Shown: positions 13,154 through 14,076 of the stretch, one piece after another | Layout: the number at the start of each line of letters is the position of its first letter | Numbering within the stretch: position 1 is the stretch's first letter | Origin: an uncultured Clostridia bacterium | GTDB lineage: Bacteria; Bacillota; Clostridia; Oscillospirales; Oscillospiraceae | Assembly (NCBI GenBank): GCA_946539175.1 | Contig: CAMNHH010000048.1 | Location: forward strand, 1-14,076 | DNA length: 14,076 nucleotides | Reading direction: 5' to 3' | Made by a program: the position numbers and the translations under genes | Notes under the pieces: generated by a model | Databases searched by the model: none | The model's input: the letters and a program-made list of their open reading frames with translations, nothing else | Told to the model about the DNA's origin: nothing

Positions 13154-13179
13154 CCCGCGTACGTACGTACAAGCGTACC
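13154..13179 (-). repeat. GTAC-rich repeat, right copy (inverted)
   Basis: CCCGCGTACGTACGTACA followed by AGCGTACC. It is the reverse complement of 12590-12615 apart from one base. It lies between the terminator at 13070-13112 and the dispersed repeat at 13192-13259. Confidence 0.85.
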
Positions 13180-13191
13180 AGAAGCCTCATC

Positions 13192-13278
13192 GGTGCGGGG
13201 TACGGCGGGCCGATGTGGGCATACTTCATGTCACTTCGAGTTCGGCCCCTACGGGCGGGGGGGGCGGCTACGGGCGGG
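13192..13278. repeat. CCCCTACGGGCGGG-family dispersed repeat, copy B
   Basis: The 53-base core at 13207-13259 matches 3626-3678 with three differences, in the same orientation, and GTGCGGGGT lies just upstream. A further CTACGGGCGGG follows at 13268-13278. The element ends about ten bases before the stop codon of the TraB-like gene, on that gene's downstream side. Copy A also lies on the downstream side of a minus-strand gene (rodA). Confidence 0.85.
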
Positions 13279-13287
13279 CGCATCCAA

Positions 13288-14076
13288 TCACGGATAGACC
13301 ACCTGCTCCACGGTGTAGCCCGCGGCGCGGAGCAGCTCCACCAGGCCGTCCTCCTCCAGCAGGTGGGCGGCACCCACGGCGAAGAAGACCTTGTCCCCGG
13401 CCTCCAGCCACTGGATAGCCTTGTCCCGCATGCCCAGGTTCCGCTGGGTCAGCATCTTATCGTTGTAGTCCTCCAGCAGGGCCAGCTGCTCCGGGCTCAG
13501 ATCCTCCTCCTCCTCGTCCTCCTCGCCCTGCAGCAGGGCGGTGAGGGCTGCGCTGTCTCCCGCCAGCCAGGTCTCGTAGAGCTTCTGGGTCTGGGCGCCG
13601 TATTCCTCCAGATGATCCAGGGTGTTCTCCATCAGCAGCAGGTTCAGCTCGTCGGAGAAGCCCGCCAGCAGGCCGTACTGCAGCTCCGGGGATTCCACGT
13701 CCCGGACCTCAATTTTCTTCTCATAGCAGTGCTTGATGAGGCTGCGGTCCATGCCGCCCTCGAAATCCAGCTCGGTGCGGGTCATCAGGGCCGCCTGCTC
13801 CACCAGCTGGGACCACATGGACAGCTTGTAGATCCTGGTAATGCCGGGCTGCAGGCCCGCCTCGTCCAGCAGGGCAGCGGCCCGTTCATAGAGCTCCTTG
13901 GGCATGTGCTGGTCCACGGTGCTGCCGTCCGAGTAGAGGAACTGGGTCATGGACTGCATCTGGGCCGCGTAGTCGTTCTCGAAGGCCACCACGTCGAACT
14001 CCACCGCCAGGGCGTCGCAGGCGTCCAGCACGGGCAGCAGCTTCCGCAGGGCCGTCTCGATCCGTTGGTCGCCCAC
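13288..14076 (-). CDS. TraB/PrgY/GumN-family protein, N-terminus outside window
   Basis: 262 residues are visible; the gene runs off the right edge. The first visible codon is GTG in the context VGDQRIE, which matches the HVGD segment that follows the first conserved histidine of the family, so it is very unlikely to be the true start. Other family features are LAVEFDV (23-29), GMDRSLIKHCYEKKIEVRDVES (108-129, the GxD...LE region), MLTQRNLGM (208-216) and the C-terminal FFAVGAAHLLEEDGLVELL (231-249, with H238). This family includes the pheromone-shutdown protein PrgY and is related to Tiki metalloproteases; its bacterial members are usually exported or lipoproteins, which cannot be checked here. 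A strongly acidic stretch (EEDEEEED, about 185-192) is a local insertion. The substrate is unknown. Confidence 0.85.
   Translation of the reverse strand: MGDQRIETALRKLLPVLDACDALAVEFDVVAFENDYAAQMQSMTQFLYSDGSTVDQHMPKELYERAAALLDEAGLQPGITRIYKLSMWSQLVEQAALMTRTELDFEGGMDRSLIKHCYEKKIEVRDVESPELQYGLLAGFSDELNLLLMENTLDHLEEYGAQTQKLYETWLAGDSAALTALLQGEEDEEEEDLSPEQLALLEDYNDKMLTQRNLGMRDKAIQWLEAGDKVFFAVGAAHLLEEDGLVELLRAAGYTVEQVVYP

Overview
The window is high in G+C and carries a SAM-I (S-box) riboswitch, strong AGGAGG-type ribosome binding sites, several S-layer homology (SLH) proteins, a Gram-positive-type RodA/FtsW protein and many GC-rich palindromic intergenic repeats. Together these suggest a Gram-positive Clostridia genome, most likely a gut Oscillospiraceae-like bacterium. 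The lineage is inferred from style and was not searched. The window is largely chromosomal housekeeping plus cell-surface genes. I see no phage, insertion sequence, CRISPR array, tRNA, rRNA or defence locus.

Layout. (1) 1-1302, plus strand: a complete SAM-I riboswitch with intrinsic terminator controls metK (S-adenosylmethionine synthetase). (2) 1303-1440: a palindromic GGCAAT-rich repeat separates metK from a convergent minus-strand gene. (3) 1441-4885, minus strand: rodA-like SEDS gene, then a PAP2-family membrane phosphatase, then a secreted Ig-like/SLH protein. The order and lack of visible terminators suggest one transcript from a near-consensus promoter at 4940-4968. (4) 4886-5342: a dense cluster of short perfect palindromes. 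(5) 5386-11442, minus strand: a 2018-residue secreted multidomain protein with a PHP/CehA-like metallohydrolase domain, a GATase1-like domain interrupted by three SLH repeats, two OB-fold-like domains, a FIVAR-like helical module and three related beta-rich modules. A strong terminator follows directly. (6) 11443-11774: divergent intergenic region with a second copy of the GGCAAT repeat in the rlmA leader. (7) 11775-12578, plus strand: rlmA-type 23S rRNA methyltransferase. (8) 12744-13058, plus strand: a small single-pass, cysteine-rich acidic protein with its own promoter and terminator, flanked by inverted copies of a GTAC-rich 26-mer. (9) 13288-14076, minus strand: a TraB/PrgY/GumN-family protein whose N-terminus lies beyond the window.

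Functional themes: SAM supply and SAM-dependent rRNA methylation (metK, rlmA) and envelope construction (RodA-like polymerase, PAP2 phosphatase possibly acting on lipid carrier, two SLH surface proteins, TraB-like protein). The least ordinary content is the domain architecture of the 2018-residue protein and the several families of short palindromic repeats that fill nearly every intergenic gap.
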